DNA of 64,000 bases, from assembly GCA_964574815.1 (NCBI GenBank), contig CAZNPL010000006.1:138684-202683 (forward strand), written 5' to 3'. Source of the stretch: CAZNPL01 sp964574815 (GTDB lineage Bacteria; Planctomycetota; Phycisphaerae; UBA1845). Below are positions 51,107 to 60,724 of this stretch, piece by piece. The position numbers and the translations under genes were made by a program. The stretch's first letter is position 1, and each line of letters opens with the position of its first letter. The notes under the pieces were generated by a model that was given only the letters and a program-made list of their open reading frames with translations, searched no databases and had not been told where the DNA came from.

Positions 51107-53062
51107 TTACTCATCCGATTCGCTTAGCTCGCCCAACGCTCGCTGCGGGGCAAAACGCCCGACCTGAAGACTCTTCAACCGCCGGCTCAATGCCGCAAGC
51201 TTGTCCCGCTGGTCGGCCTCTTCCCAAGCCGACCCCTCCGACGGAATCTTCAACGTCCGAGTCAGTTGTCCGGTATCACGCGCCTCTCGCGCGCGCAACA
51301 GACGTGCCCGGGCCCCCTCCAGCTCCGTCTCCGGTTCGGTAATCTGTGAGCCACGCGTCACCAGGTCAGTCACAACGCTCGCTTCAGCCGGCTCCCCAAC
51401 ACGGGCCAATACGTCGCGCAGTAAAAATGTGCCCTCGGAATCCGCCAACACAACCACATGCTCCGAAATCCGACGGCAAATCGGATCCGTCAGGCGCTCA
51501 GGCAGGAAAACGTCAGAAACGCGATCAAACAGGCCCGGCTCGTTCAACAGGATCTCCAGCATCGTCACCAGGGCGGCCTGTTCCGCATCGCGAGGTCTCT
51601 TGATTCCGCTGGCCGCCTTCTCGGCCGATACCATCCGCCGACCGCTCCGCGAAGCCTTGGCAAGGAGCGGCTGTATCTGTCCGGATGGCACGGACAACAG
51701 ATTCTCCAGTTGTCCGATGATGACCCCCTGTTGGATGGGGTCGAGAACTCCAAATCCGGAAAGCTCGGCCACCAGCGAAACAAACTCCGAAACCGCCTGC
51801 TTGCGAGCGGACGGCGAAGCCTGCTCACGAAAACGACGCCGAGTGCGATCCCATTTGAATCGTAGCGCGTCCTCGGCGGAATTCAACAAAGAGCTAAACT
51901 CTTGCTTGCCATGGGTTTGCAGAAAATCGCCGGGATCGCTGCCTGCCGGAAGCTGAGCCAGGCGAATAGTAAGATTCTGCTTCAATCCTACAGCCAACGC
52001 ACGATCGGCCGCTGCATCCCCGGCCTCATCCGAGTCAAACATGAGAACGACCGTGTCGCAGTACCGCCGCAAAGTCGCCATGTGGGCCTCGGTCGCCGCA
52101 GTGCCTAGGGTCGCCACGGTGTTCGAAAAGCCGTGCTGCTGAGCTGCGATGCAATCCGTGTATCCCTCCACCACCACCGCGAACTTGGCCGCCACGATCG
52201 CGTCACGAGCCAATTGCAGGCCGAACAACGACCGGCTCTTGTCAAACAAAACCGTCTCCGGCGTGTTCATGTACTTGGCCGGAGCATCAACCAGGGTGCG
52301 GCCACCAAACCCGATGCATCGCCCCGAAACATCGTGAATCGGGAACATCAGGCGATCGCGAAACGTGTCATAAAGCGTACCGCGATCTTCACTTCGCTTG
52401 CACAACCCCGCTTTCAGCAGCAGGTCGCGACCGAACCCGACTTTCTCCGCCGCCCGCCAGAGATAGTCCGAAGGACCCGTCGCCAACCCGATCTGAAACC
52501 GGGCCATGATCTCCGGCGTGATCCCGCGGGACTCCGCATACCGTCGCGCTGCGGCACCCACCCCGTCGTCCTGCAGACGATCCCGAAACAGCCGACACGC
52601 CCACTCATTGATACGTGCCACCTCCGGCCGCCCGATCTGTGGGGCCGCACCGGGGCGAACCGGTTCAAGCTCGACGCCGGCCCGGTCGGCCAGGATGCGA
52701 ATGGCCTCCTTGAAGTCGACGTTCTCGCGAAGCTGAAGAAAAGTGAACAGGTCGCCCCCGACGCCGCAGCCGAAACACTTGAAGAACTGCCGCTCCGGGT
52801 GCACCTGGAACGAAGGAGTCCGCTCCTGGTGGAATGGGCAGAGGCCGATGTAGACCCGGCCACGCCGGCGCAAAGCCGTATGCTCCGAAACGAATTCCAC
52901 CAGATCCACGCGATCGCGGATCTGTTCCTTGATGGCCACGAAATCTTGCAAAAACGCTACGCTCGCCTGAGGAGTTTCGTTGGAATTCGTGCCAGAACCA
53001 CTGGGTCGTAGGTTCCCCGCATAGAGCAAGCTCGACGCCGCGCGGGACGCCTCACCTTCCAT
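51107..53062 (-). CDS. dnaG: DNA primase
   Basis: A 651-residue replicative primase that makes RNA primers at the fork. The CHC2 zinc finger is CPFHQERTPSFQVHPERQ with C75, H78, C96 and C99. The Toprim domain shows VVVEGYTDCIAAQQHGF (the catalytic Glu) and LMFDSDEAGDAA (the metal aspartates). The C-terminal third is helical, as expected for the helicase-binding region. The ATG at 53062 gives an N-terminal extension of about 37 residues before the usual primase start; a TTG or GTG near residues 38-42 is an alternative. A good promoter lies just upstream. Confidence 0.95.
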   Translation of the reverse strand: MEGEASRAASSLLYAGNLRPSGSGTNSNETPQASVAFLQDFVAIKEQIRDRVDLVEFVSEHTALRRRGRVYIGLCPFHQERTPSFQVHPERQFFKCFGCGVGGDLFTFLQLRENVDFKEAIRILADRAGVELEPVRPGAAPQIGRPEVARINEWACRLFRDRLQDDGVGAAARRYAESRGITPEIMARFQIGLATGPSDYLWRAAEKVGFGRDLLLKAGLCKRSEDRGTLYDTFRDRLMFPIHDVSGRCIGFGGRTLVDAPAKYMNTPETVLFDKSRSLFGLQLARDAIVAAKFAVVVEGYTDCIAAQQHGFSNTVATLGTAATEAHMATLRRYCDTVVLMFDSDEAGDAAADRALAVGLKQNLTIRLAQLPAGSDPGDFLQTHGKQEFSSLLNSAEDALRFKWDRTRRRFREQASPSARKQAVSEFVSLVAELSGFGVLDPIQQGVIIGQLENLLSVPSGQIQPLLAKASRSGRRMVSAEKAASGIKRPRDAEQAALVTMLEILLNEPGLFDRVSDVFLPERLTDPICRRISEHVVVLADSEGTFLLRDVLARVGEPAEASVVTDLVTRGSQITEPETELEGARARLLRAREARDTGQLTRTLKIPSEGSAWEEADQRDKLAALSRRLKSLQVGRFAPQRALGELSESDE

Positions 53063-53085
53063 GCATTACAGGACGGAACTAAGTC

Positions 53086-53114
53086 AATATAACACGTGTT
53101 TTACCAATGGTCAA
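53086..53114 (-). promoter_or_regulatory. Sigma70 promoter of dnaG-rpoD
   Basis: On the minus strand, TTGACC (53109-53114) and TATATT (53086-53091) are separated by exactly 17 bases. Both match the housekeeping consensus at five of six positions. The predicted start of transcription is about 17 bases before the dnaG ATG. Confidence 0.72.
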
Positions 53115-53303
53115 ATTGCGGCGATTTTTTTGGCCGCTGGCACGTACTAAATGCGACATCCAGTGGCGATCGGGCGTGCGAGATGCCGACCTACTGCACC
53201 CCGCCCGCGGCGAGACCGTCACCCGCCCCGACAACACGTCCCCCTACCATCGATACGGGGAGCCGCTGGAGAAACCGCCCCGATTCCCGAGCACCACCCC
53301 TGC

Positions 53304-54701
53304 TCAATAACCCAGGAAGTTCAGGAACACGTCTTGCGTCAGAATCGGGATTGAAAGACTCTTGGCCGATGCAAGCACGCTCTCAAAATGCTCGCGATCG
53401 CGCTCCAGCATTCGCTGGCGCTCCTCGGCGCCTCGATCAAGCCCCGCTGTTCCCCCGACCATCTTGGGCGCGGCCGGTGGTGCCCCCGCCACCACAAAAT
53501 CCACCTGCGTGGAGAGCTGGTCCGCGAGCCGGCCGCCCCACTCGCTGATGATCGCCCGAATCTGGTCGGCGCCCCCGTCATCGCGCCGCCCGTCCCCGTT
53601 GAGGTCGAATTCGCCAATCACGACGAACCGCAATGATCGCCGAGGGTCATACACCGGATTGGCGATGACGTCGCCCTCCAAAACCATTTCGCGCGGGTCC
53701 ATCGCAAGAATCTGGCACTCCGCAGTCAGGTCGTGAATGCGCGTGACCTCGATCCGACCTTTCGAGCGCCCGTCCGCCGGAATGCCCGAGGACGGATAAA
53801 CCGCGAATTGCAAGCCAGGCGTCAACTGATGCGCTCGACCCAGGTCAATGTAGACTACGTCGTCACCCGGGACGGCCTTGATCACCCGCCCGTCGCCGGT
53901 CCGCGCCGTGATACGTTCCCCCGGCTTGATCTGGAGCTCGCCGAGCTTCTCCCCAAGCTCGTCATACCGCGCCAGCAAATCCTCATATTTCTGGCGAAGC
54001 TCGCTGATCTCGTTGTTCTTCGCCTGAATCTCACGGGAGTGCTCCTGCTTTAAATCGTCGAGCCGCTGATCAAATTCGGCGATCTGCCCTTGATGCTTGG
54101 CCGCCTGCGCCGCCCGATCTCGCTCCAGTTCCGCAAGCTGGTTCTTCAGATCGTCGGTCGTGGCGTCGAACTTCGCTCGAAGCGACTGCGAAGTGTCCAC
54201 CGTCTCCCGCAGCTCCTCGCCCGCCTGCGCCGCGCGAGACTCGGCCTCCACCCGCAAGTTGTACTCACCCCGGAAATCCTCGTAGAGCCTCCGCATCGCC
54301 GGCAGCAATTGAATCGTCTCGAACGCCGACGAGTCCTCCACGATCCCGTCCGCCTGAATCTCGTCGAAGAAGGCCTTCACGATCGCCCGGGCTGCATTCA
54401 CGTCCGCAACCTCTTCACCCACGGCAAGCATCGCGGTCTGCTTACGATCCTCCTGCAGCAACCCGACCATGGAAGGGCCGGTTGCGCTCGCGCTCGTGTA
54501 GAACGGCCCGGCCTTATCCCCTCCGCGGGCGAGACGCTGATTCTCGCTACGCAACTGTTCGTTCGTGCTCTTCAAGTCCTCCTGCGCAGTGTACAGCCAC
54601 ACGAGCAGCACCGTGGACGTAAGCCACAGAAAGACGAACCCGATCATCCAGACGTGGACGGCCGTGAAACCCCCCGTACTCTGTGCTCTCGCTTGTGCCA
54701 T
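53304..54701 (-). CDS. Single-pass membrane protein with long coiled coil
   Basis: A 465-residue protein with one transmembrane helix (about residues 17-38, FVFLWLTSTVLLVWLYTA) and two coiled-coil stretches (about 40-62 and 150-250; TTDDLKNQLAELERDRAAQ). A beta-rich region (about 255-350) contains VVYIDLGRAHQLTPGLQFAV and resembles a domain that binds a ligand or peptidoglycan. The C-terminal part includes LNGDGRRDDGG, a Ca-loop-like segment. No named family is recognised. A candidate promoter lies upstream. Confidence 0.75.
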   Translation of the reverse strand: MAQARAQSTGGFTAVHVWMIGFVFLWLTSTVLLVWLYTAQEDLKSTNEQLRSENQRLARGGDKAGPFYTSASATGPSMVGLLQEDRKQTAMLAVGEEVADVNAARAIVKAFFDEIQADGIVEDSSAFETIQLLPAMRRLYEDFRGEYNLRVEAESRAAQAGEELRETVDTSQSLRAKFDATTDDLKNQLAELERDRAAQAAKHQGQIAEFDQRLDDLKQEHSREIQAKNNEISELRQKYEDLLARYDELGEKLGELQIKPGERITARTGDGRVIKAVPGDDVVYIDLGRAHQLTPGLQFAVYPSSGIPADGRSKGRIEVTRIHDLTAECQILAMDPREMVLEGDVIANPVYDPRRSLRFVVIGEFDLNGDGRRDDGGADQIRAIISEWGGRLADQLSTQVDFVVAGAPPAAPKMVGGTAGLDRGAEERQRMLERDREHFESVLASAKSLSIPILTQDVFLNFLGY

Positions 54702-54750
54702 CGCCGGTTGCTCCGCTGGTGTCGGCCTGACGGCCTGTTAACAAACCCGA

Positions 54751-54779
54751 ATTCTCGGCGGTCCGTAAAAGATCGTCAA
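54751..54779 (-). promoter_or_regulatory. Candidate promoter of the coiled-coil protein gene
   Basis: TTGACG at 54774-54779 and GAGAAT at 54751-54756 on the minus strand, 17-base spacer, about 50 bases before the start codon. The -35 is good and the -10 moderate. Confidence 0.42.
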
Positions 54780-54874
54780 GCAACCGACGACTCCCCGCGG
54801 CCGCCAGCGAATCAATTGTTCCCCGACAAGGTGCCATCCACGAGCCGGCGCCGGGCGGCGCCGGGCTGCCACGA

Positions 54875-55200
54875 GTGCCATACCCACGCTTGCGTGGGCA
54901 TGCTTCGCGTCAGGACGGGTGGCCCACCTCGTCCCGAGCTGGGCTCGCGATTCGAACACACAACGGTGATGGCTCGCACAACGGGTGCCGTGCCCACGCT
55001 TACGTGGGCATGCTTCGCATCAGGGCGGCAAGGACGGGTGGCCCACCTCGTCCCGAGGTGGGCTCGCGATTCGAATTACAAAACAGTGATGGCTCGCACA
55101 ACGATGCCGTGCCCACGGTTGCGTGGGCATGCTCCGCATCAGGACGGCAAAGGCTCGCGCGGCTGCCACTGGTCCGCCTGAGGCGGCCCCGCCAGTGCGC
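54875..55200. repeat. Tandem 110-119 base repeat built on the TGCCCACG palindrome
   Basis: Two full and one partial tandem units, beginning near 54875, 54985 and 55104. Each starts with a palindrome (arms like TGCCCACG/CGTGGGCA at 54879-54902, 54989-55012 and 55108-55131). The two full units continue with GACGGGTGGCCCACCTCGTC and GATGGCTCGCACAACG. The last unit runs into a GCCACTGG...CCAGTGC palindrome (55170-55200), another repeat family. It ends about ten bases before the thyX stop. Confidence 0.8.
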
Positions 55201-55210
55201 CTCCGAATTA

Positions 55211-55987
55211 TCAAACTTTCATATGCTTCGTGTCCGCCGCAAACGTGCCGTCCGCCAATTCACGAAGCGTGTAATCGCCGAACAAGTTCGGAGCCTCCCG
55301 CTGCAGAATCCGCAGAATCTTGGAGGCCACGACCCGAATCTCGGTCTCGGCATGCTCATTGGCTCGAAGCTCGATGAAATGACGCAAAGCCCGTGCGTTG
55401 GCCGTCACGAAAATCTTGGTCTCGGTAGCGTTCGGCAGGACCGATCGGGCCGCCTGCCGAGCCAGCTTACGACGCAGCGTCTTGTCCTCCACGTCCCCGA
55501 ACTTGGCCTCGAGCCCGCGGGAAAGCTTGACGTACGCCTCATGCGCCTGCTCCACCGCCGCCCGCCAGACTTCGTGAAGTTCGCCGTCTTCGGCGATGCA
55601 CCGCGGCTCGACAAAGTCGGTCTCGGACTCATCAACGTACCGCTGCGACAACTGCGAGTAGCCGAACCCCGCCCGATGCCGGACCAGCTCATGCGTGAAC
55701 GAGCGCGACACCCCCGTGATGACAAAGTTCCAGACCGCGTGCTCCAGTACGCTTCCGTGCTTGACCCCGATGATCCGATCGATGTACGCCGCGTTCCCCC
55801 CGGGCCGGGGTTTCGCAAAGCTCATGTAACAGACCCGGCCGGCTACCTCCGCCAGCTTCTGACCGGCCACATCCGTATCGGTCGACCATGAGGCCACCCC
55901 ATGGTCATCCAGAAAGCGATCGATCTCACCATCATCGGTCACCTGCCGCCCGACAAGGTAAACCTGTGGCTCACGGACAATGTTCAT
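55211..55987 (-). CDS. thyX: Flavin-dependent thymidylate synthase
   Basis: A 258-residue ThyX that converts dUMP to dTMP using FAD and methylene-tetrahydrofolate. The signature RHRAGFGYSQLSQRY (R103 onwards in this numbering) is the RHRx7S flavin- and substrate-binding motif, preceded by VSRSFTHELV. The C-terminal NARALRHFIELR segment is also typical. I start at ATG 55987 with a GGTGG-type site upstream; the frame is open from 56059. No thyA is seen in the window. Confidence 0.93.
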   Translation of the reverse strand: MNIVREPQVYLVGRQVTDDGEIDRFLDDHGVASWSTDTDVAGQKLAEVAGRVCYMSFAKPRPGGNAAYIDRIIGVKHGSVLEHAVWNFVITGVSRSFTHELVRHRAGFGYSQLSQRYVDESETDFVEPRCIAEDGELHEVWRAAVEQAHEAYVKLSRGLEAKFGDVEDKTLRRKLARQAARSVLPNATETKIFVTANARALRHFIELRANEHAETEIRVVASKILRILQREAPNLFGDYTLRELADGTFAADTKHMKV

Positions 55988-56374
55988 ATCACAACCACCG
56001 CCTATCCAAGCCCGAACCGCGTTCGCACCAACCAGCCCCCTGGCCAACCCCACGAGCACAATAATCTCAGGAAGACCGATTCGCGCCGGGCAAACGCATC
56101 ACAGCCGCGTGCGCAAGCCTGGAGCCCCCCGCGCCGGGTATTCCGCCAATCCCCAACCGCAAACCCCCACGGCAGACGATGCAGCAGCCACCGTATATAC
56201 GCAGCCATGGCACGGAACGCAACGGAGGATCAGCCTCAGCTTCCCCCGCCGCTTCGCCGAACCTCATGCGCTTACACCAGTTGCGCAGAAACTTGACAAT
56301 CGAATCACAGGCACGAATTCGAGAAGCCCCCCAACGATGGCGAAAACCGAAAATAGTCGGCGCTGCGCACGATC
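55988..56374. other. Intergenic region upstream of thyX
   Basis: A 387-base gap between two minus-strand genes. I see no promoter of good quality, no structured repeat and no gene. Confidence 0.4.
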
Positions 56375-57346
56375 TCAATGATCCTTCCCGTATGGCTGCC
56401 ACCTCGAAAGGTTGTTAATGCCACGAGCGTTCCCACCGCCACCTGTCAACCGCCCGTCGATAAAGTCTAAGTACGCTTCCCATGGTCGCGGTCTCGTGTA
56501 GAAGTAGAGGTAGTGCGTCTCCGACTCATGAGTCATGAACAAGTCAGGTGGGCCCAGAATCGAGCGAACGTCAGCAGGCGAAATCGTCCTGCCGTGCTTA
56601 GCCTCATAGACCAGTATTGCTGAAAGGCGACCGAAGGCATCCCCTCGCGGCTGGTCCGCACCCCTGAGCACGATTGCCCAATATTCGCAGGAGCGCATCG
56701 CAAACAGCGGAGGGGTCAGCCGAAGCCACCTGGCGCCCGCCGATACCAGGACTACCGCGCTCAGAAGGACAACGCACGTAATGAGCAGGCGCCGTCGGGG
56801 AGGCGATTCCGTGCCCATCGCAGCGCCCGCCTCCTTGATACTCCCGAGGTCAAACTCGCTGCCACACTCCGGACAGATGCTCCCCGGCAAGTGTGTGATG
56901 CAGTAGGCACACGTGGGGCAAAGCGTCCCATCCTGTATCTCCACGCGACAAAGGGCGTGTCGGTAGAATAGCGCCCACGCTGAGAGCACGCCGATGCCTG
57001 TGATTGCTCCGAAGACCAAGAATGTGGCGAAGACGAGTAAAGTATCTGGCCGGACAAAGGAGCTGTAGGCTTGCTCAGAAACCACCTCGGACACGATCGG
57101 CAGCACGACGGGGGCGGCCCCTATGATCGCTCCATACACGATGCACCAGGAGAGGTGCTGGCAGTAAGTCGGGGTTGAGACACACAGAAGAACGGCCACC
57201 GTCATAAGTGGCAGCCAGAATATATCGCCCCGTTGCAGCAGGGTTGGGTCTGTAACCACCACCGCCGCTTGCACCAAAATGAGCACGGTGATGATCATTG
57301 CCAGCAGCCTGCCGTGACGATGGGGGTTGCGCACGCGAATTCGCAT
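56375..57346 (-). CDS. Membrane protein with zinc ribbon
   Basis: A 323-residue protein of unknown function with four or five hydrophobic helices in the N-terminal half. A CxxCxxC plus CPECG zinc-ribbon follows (LCPTCAYC then GSICPECGSEFD, about residues 143-166), then one more helix (about 190-210) and a soluble C-terminal domain with ISPADVRSILGPPDLFM and YLYFYTRPRPWE. The zinc ribbon of the form CPxCxYxLxxLPxxxCPECG is frequent in Planctomycete membrane proteins. A TATAAT at 57389-57394 (minus) lies before it, so the frame's upstream extension to 57442 is not translated. The ATG at 57346 with GAGGG upstream is preferred over 57358. Confidence 0.72.
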   Translation of the reverse strand: MRIRVRNPHRHGRLLAMIITVLILVQAAVVVTDPTLLQRGDIFWLPLMTVAVLLCVSTPTYCQHLSWCIVYGAIIGAAPVVLPIVSEVVSEQAYSSFVRPDTLLVFATFLVFGAITGIGVLSAWALFYRHALCRVEIQDGTLCPTCAYCITHLPGSICPECGSEFDLGSIKEAGAAMGTESPPRRRLLITCVVLLSAVVLVSAGARWLRLTPPLFAMRSCEYWAIVLRGADQPRGDAFGRLSAILVYEAKHGRTISPADVRSILGPPDLFMTHESETHYLYFYTRPRPWEAYLDFIDGRLTGGGGNARGINNLSRWQPYGKDH

Positions 57347-57388
57347 CGGATCCCTCATGCATGGGGGCCTGCGTGTCCTTAAGTCTCT

Positions 57389-57394
57389 ATTATA
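57389..57394 (-). promoter_or_regulatory. TATAAT -10 element of the zinc-ribbon protein gene
   Basis: A perfect TATAAT on the minus strand about 45 bases before the ATG. No good -35 hexamer lies 16-18 bases upstream, so the promoter may need an activator. Confidence 0.4.
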
Positions 57395-57597
57395 CGAAAT
57401 CGGTCGCACCGAGAAGTGCGTGCCCAAGACGCGGAAGTGCAAGAGAATTGCGGCGGTTTCCCCAGTTCCCGACCGGGTGCCTCCGGGCCCTCAATACGTC
57501 GCGTATCGGGGGGACACGAGCGGTTGGTTGTGAAGGGAATGGAGGCCGCCCCTTACCGTCGCGGCTCGGAAGGGCGTCGTCCGGGATGGATACTATA

Positions 57598-59310
57598 TTA
57601 CGGCTCCGATGAGTCTTCGCCCCAGCCCGCTCCTCTCGCCGCGTCCAGCATCGCCCGGCCCTGCTCGGTTTCGGCCGCGACGTCGCACAACGTCTCCCAG
57701 CTCAACGCGGCACGATCGAGCAGGCCCATATTTTGCAGCGCGAGTGCCAGATTTGCGTGCAGATCGATGTTGCGTGGCTCCTCCTTGATCGCCGCTTCAT
57801 ACTGCTCCAGCGCCAGAGCGAACTTGTTCCGATCGGCGAACATCAGCCCGAGTTGATAGTGCAGCTCCACGTCCCGCACCCGGTCCCGCAGCGCGCCCTG
57901 GAGCGTCTCGACGGCCTCTGCCTCGTCGCCGCGCTCCGCCAGCGAAAGCCCCAGCTTGACGATCGCTTTCACATAATTTGGGTTGATGGCCACCGCGTGG
58001 CGGAACGACTCGATCGCCGCGTCAAGCTCCCCCCTCTGCCGCAGCAGCATCCCCAGCCGATAGTGAACGTCGGCGTGATTGGGCCGCGTCCGCAACACCT
58101 GCCGGTGCCGCTCGATTTGCCGATCGAGTAGATCGTCCACCGGCGTGCCCCGCTCGCTTGCCTTCGTTACAGCCGTCGCCGGCGCCAGGTGTTGCTCCGC
58201 CTCGCGCCCGGCTGCCATCTTCAACTGCAGCTTGGCCACCTCACTGAACAGCAGCGTCGAGTTCGGCTCGACGCCGGCCGCCATCTGAAACGTCCGCCGG
58301 GCACTGTCGGCAAGACCCGATTCGTGCTGGGCCACCCCCAGCCCCACGTATGCGTTCAAGAGCCGGTCGTTGTTCTCGACCGCTTTGTTGAACCACTCGA
58401 TCGCCTCGCGATAGCGCGCCCGCCGCAGGTGCAGCGTGCCGAGCTTCACGTCCGCCTCCAGGAGATTCGGCTGAAGACGCGCCGCTTGCTCATAGTGATG
58501 CACCGCTGACTGATCCTCCCCCGTCTGAGCGTACAGGTCACCCAGCCGCACGTGATGATCGAACCGCTCGGGCTCCCGATCGACCAGGCGGTTCAGCTCG
58601 GCGATCGCGTCCTCGATCATGCCGGCCGACTCGTAAGTCGCCACCAGGTCCTCGCGGGCGTCCCGGTTGTCCGGCTCGAGCGTCAGCGCGCGGCGGAACA
58701 GGTCCGCGGCTCGCTCGAAGTCGCCGATCCGATGATACAGATTCGCCAGCCGCAGAAGCGTGACTTCGCTTATGGGATCAGCCGCACAAAGCTGCTCGTA
58801 ATGCTTGATCGCCCCGTTATAAGCCCCCTGCTTGACGTAGACGGCCGCCAGCCGCTCGTGGGCGTTACGCAAACCCGGACACACCTGCAGCGCACCCACG
58901 TAGTAACCGACCGCGTCCGGAAGCAACCCGATCCGCTCACAGCAGTAGCCGGCCGCAAACAAAAGCGCGGGATCGTCCGAACTCTCCTCCAAAGCCACCG
59001 ACAATTGCTCGAGCGCCTCGTCGGTCCGCCCCATATCATCCAGGACGCACGCCAACCCGATCCGCCCTGCAACGTCGCCATCATCCAAAGCCACCGCCCG
59101 CTCGAACTCGGCCCGCGCTTGCTCAGTCTCTTCCAACCTCAACAACCGGATCCCCAGTGCGATGTGATCGTCGCAGGTCGCCCCGTCTCCGCCGGCCGCG
59201 CCCCGTAAATCGCCCGTGGACCGCTCCTCATCGTCGCACAACACCTCGCGAAAGGCGGCCCCCAACTCCGTGAGCAGCCCCTGCCCGACGATCTCCAGGA
59301 GATACGACAT
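57598..59310 (-). CDS. TPR-repeat protein, large
   Basis: A 570-residue soluble protein made almost entirely of tetratricopeptide repeats (about 12), for example LFRRALTLEPDNRDAREDLV, HYEQAARLQPNLLEADVKLG and EQYEAAIKEEPRNIDLHANL. No signal peptide or membrane helix is seen, so it is a probable cytoplasmic protein-protein interaction scaffold. It lies 18 bases downstream of the second TPR gene, so the two are likely co-transcribed. Confidence 0.85.
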   Translation of the reverse strand: MSYLLEIVGQGLLTELGAAFREVLCDDEERSTGDLRGAAGGDGATCDDHIALGIRLLRLEETEQARAEFERAVALDDGDVAGRIGLACVLDDMGRTDEALEQLSVALEESSDDPALLFAAGYCCERIGLLPDAVGYYVGALQVCPGLRNAHERLAAVYVKQGAYNGAIKHYEQLCAADPISEVTLLRLANLYHRIGDFERAADLFRRALTLEPDNRDAREDLVATYESAGMIEDAIAELNRLVDREPERFDHHVRLGDLYAQTGEDQSAVHHYEQAARLQPNLLEADVKLGTLHLRRARYREAIEWFNKAVENNDRLLNAYVGLGVAQHESGLADSARRTFQMAAGVEPNSTLLFSEVAKLQLKMAAGREAEQHLAPATAVTKASERGTPVDDLLDRQIERHRQVLRTRPNHADVHYRLGMLLRQRGELDAAIESFRHAVAINPNYVKAIVKLGLSLAERGDEAEAVETLQGALRDRVRDVELHYQLGLMFADRNKFALALEQYEAAIKEEPRNIDLHANLALALQNMGLLDRAALSWETLCDVAAETEQGRAMLDAARGAGWGEDSSEP

Positions 59311-59328
59311 CGCAACCCCTCCCCCACC

Positions 59329-60528
59329 TCAGCCCGACAGGGCGGCCAGGGCCTCGCGCGCTTCCCGGAAGTCCCCGTTGATCGCCAGGGCCTCCCGGTA
59401 GGCGTGGCGGGCGCTTTCCACCCGCCCTGTATCTCGATATAGCGACCCGAGCAACGCGAACACGTCGGCGTACCGCACCCCCAGTTGCAGCACCCGCTCC
59501 AGCGACTCGATTGCCTCGCATGTGCGACCGGCCTTTCGGTACAGCTTGGCCAGTTGAATGAGCCCCCGCACGTGCCCGGGTTCCAGGTGAACGGCCCGCT
59601 CCGTCGCGGCGATCGCATCCGTCACACGATCGAGCCGATCCAGAACCGCGCCGTGGTGAAAGTGAAGATCCGCGACGTTCGGACGGCGGGCGATCACCCG
59701 CGCAATCGCACCGTCCAGCAACTGATACACCTCGATGCCGACATCCTGCCTCGGCAGTCCGGTAAAAGCGTCCACGATCTCCGGATCGTGCTCGACAATC
59801 TCACGTAACGCCTCGGAGGCGCGATCACCGCCGGTTTCCGCCCCGGGCATGGTCAGCCCGTTCGTATGCGGATGGGCGCCCTGATCAGCAGCCTGGCACG
59901 CCAAACCGAGCAACATCCCGATCCGGGCGTCATCTGGCTTGGCGGACTGCGCCTTGAACAAGAGCCGCAGCGCTCGAGTGCTCCGCCCCCGCGCCGCGTG
60001 GCACATCGCCAGATTGACAAGGGCATCGCTGTGCCGTGGATCCAGGTCCACCGCCAGCGTGAACCTCATCTCCGCCTCCTCCTCGTCCCCCGCCTCCGCG
60101 AGAAGATTCCCAAGTTGATAGTGCAGCTCGGCACAGTCGGGAACCGACCGAATGCTCTTGCGAAGCGACGCGATTGCACCATCTCGGTCACCACCCTTCC
60201 ACAAAAGCATCGCGTGACGCACGCGAGACGTGATGTCGTCCGGATCGCGCTCCAGTATCTTGGCGATCTGCTCGGCAGCCGCCCCGTAGTCCGAGCAGCC
60301 GATATATGCACGAGCCAGACACTCCGGCAGACTGGCCGAGTCCGGATTGAGTCTCAAGGCGGCCGAAAACGTTGCGACCGCCTCCTGATAGCACCCCGCG
60401 TTCAACAGACATAGACCGCGGCGCAGCAGATCGCGGCTCTCGAAGTAGCGCTTGACCTGCTCCACCACCGTCGGACGCATCGTGCTCGTAGAGCCGGCGC
60501 CGCCGGCTTGGAGCATCTCCTTCGCCAT
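59329..60528 (-). CDS. TPR-repeat protein, smaller
   Basis: A 399-residue soluble protein with about nine tetratricopeptide repeats (ATFSAALRLNPDSASLPECL, DGAIASLRKSIRSVPDCAEL, ATERAVHLEPGHVRGLIQLA). It begins with a Gly/Ser-containing region before the first repeat. It is upstream of the larger TPR gene and probably in the same transcript; function unknown. Confidence 0.85.
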   Translation of the reverse strand: MAKEMLQAGGAGSTSTMRPTVVEQVKRYFESRDLLRRGLCLLNAGCYQEAVATFSAALRLNPDSASLPECLARAYIGCSDYGAAAEQIAKILERDPDDITSRVRHAMLLWKGGDRDGAIASLRKSIRSVPDCAELHYQLGNLLAEAGDEEEAEMRFTLAVDLDPRHSDALVNLAMCHAARGRSTRALRLLFKAQSAKPDDARIGMLLGLACQAADQGAHPHTNGLTMPGAETGGDRASEALREIVEHDPEIVDAFTGLPRQDVGIEVYQLLDGAIARVIARRPNVADLHFHHGAVLDRLDRVTDAIAATERAVHLEPGHVRGLIQLAKLYRKAGRTCEAIESLERVLQLGVRYADVFALLGSLYRDTGRVESARHAYREALAINGDFREAREALAALSG

Positions 60529-60724
60529 GAGTGGACCTCCACCCCGGAAATCCCAATCTATCCACCCTGGCGATATCGGTTGGAGTCGACGCGCTGCTTA
60601 CTTGTGGCTGGGATGGCCCCGACCGGCTTTATCGGCCACAGAGGCCGCTAAACCTGCTTCAACCTGCCGACGGGCCGGCGATCATTCGAAACTTTAACGG
60701 TAGTGCCGTGGCTATCGCGTGCCC

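Noticed and set aside
54875..55150. CRISPR-like array from the tandem repeats
   Set aside because: Unit length and the near-identical intervening sequence do not fit repeat-spacer structure, there are fewer than three full units, and no cas gene is nearby.
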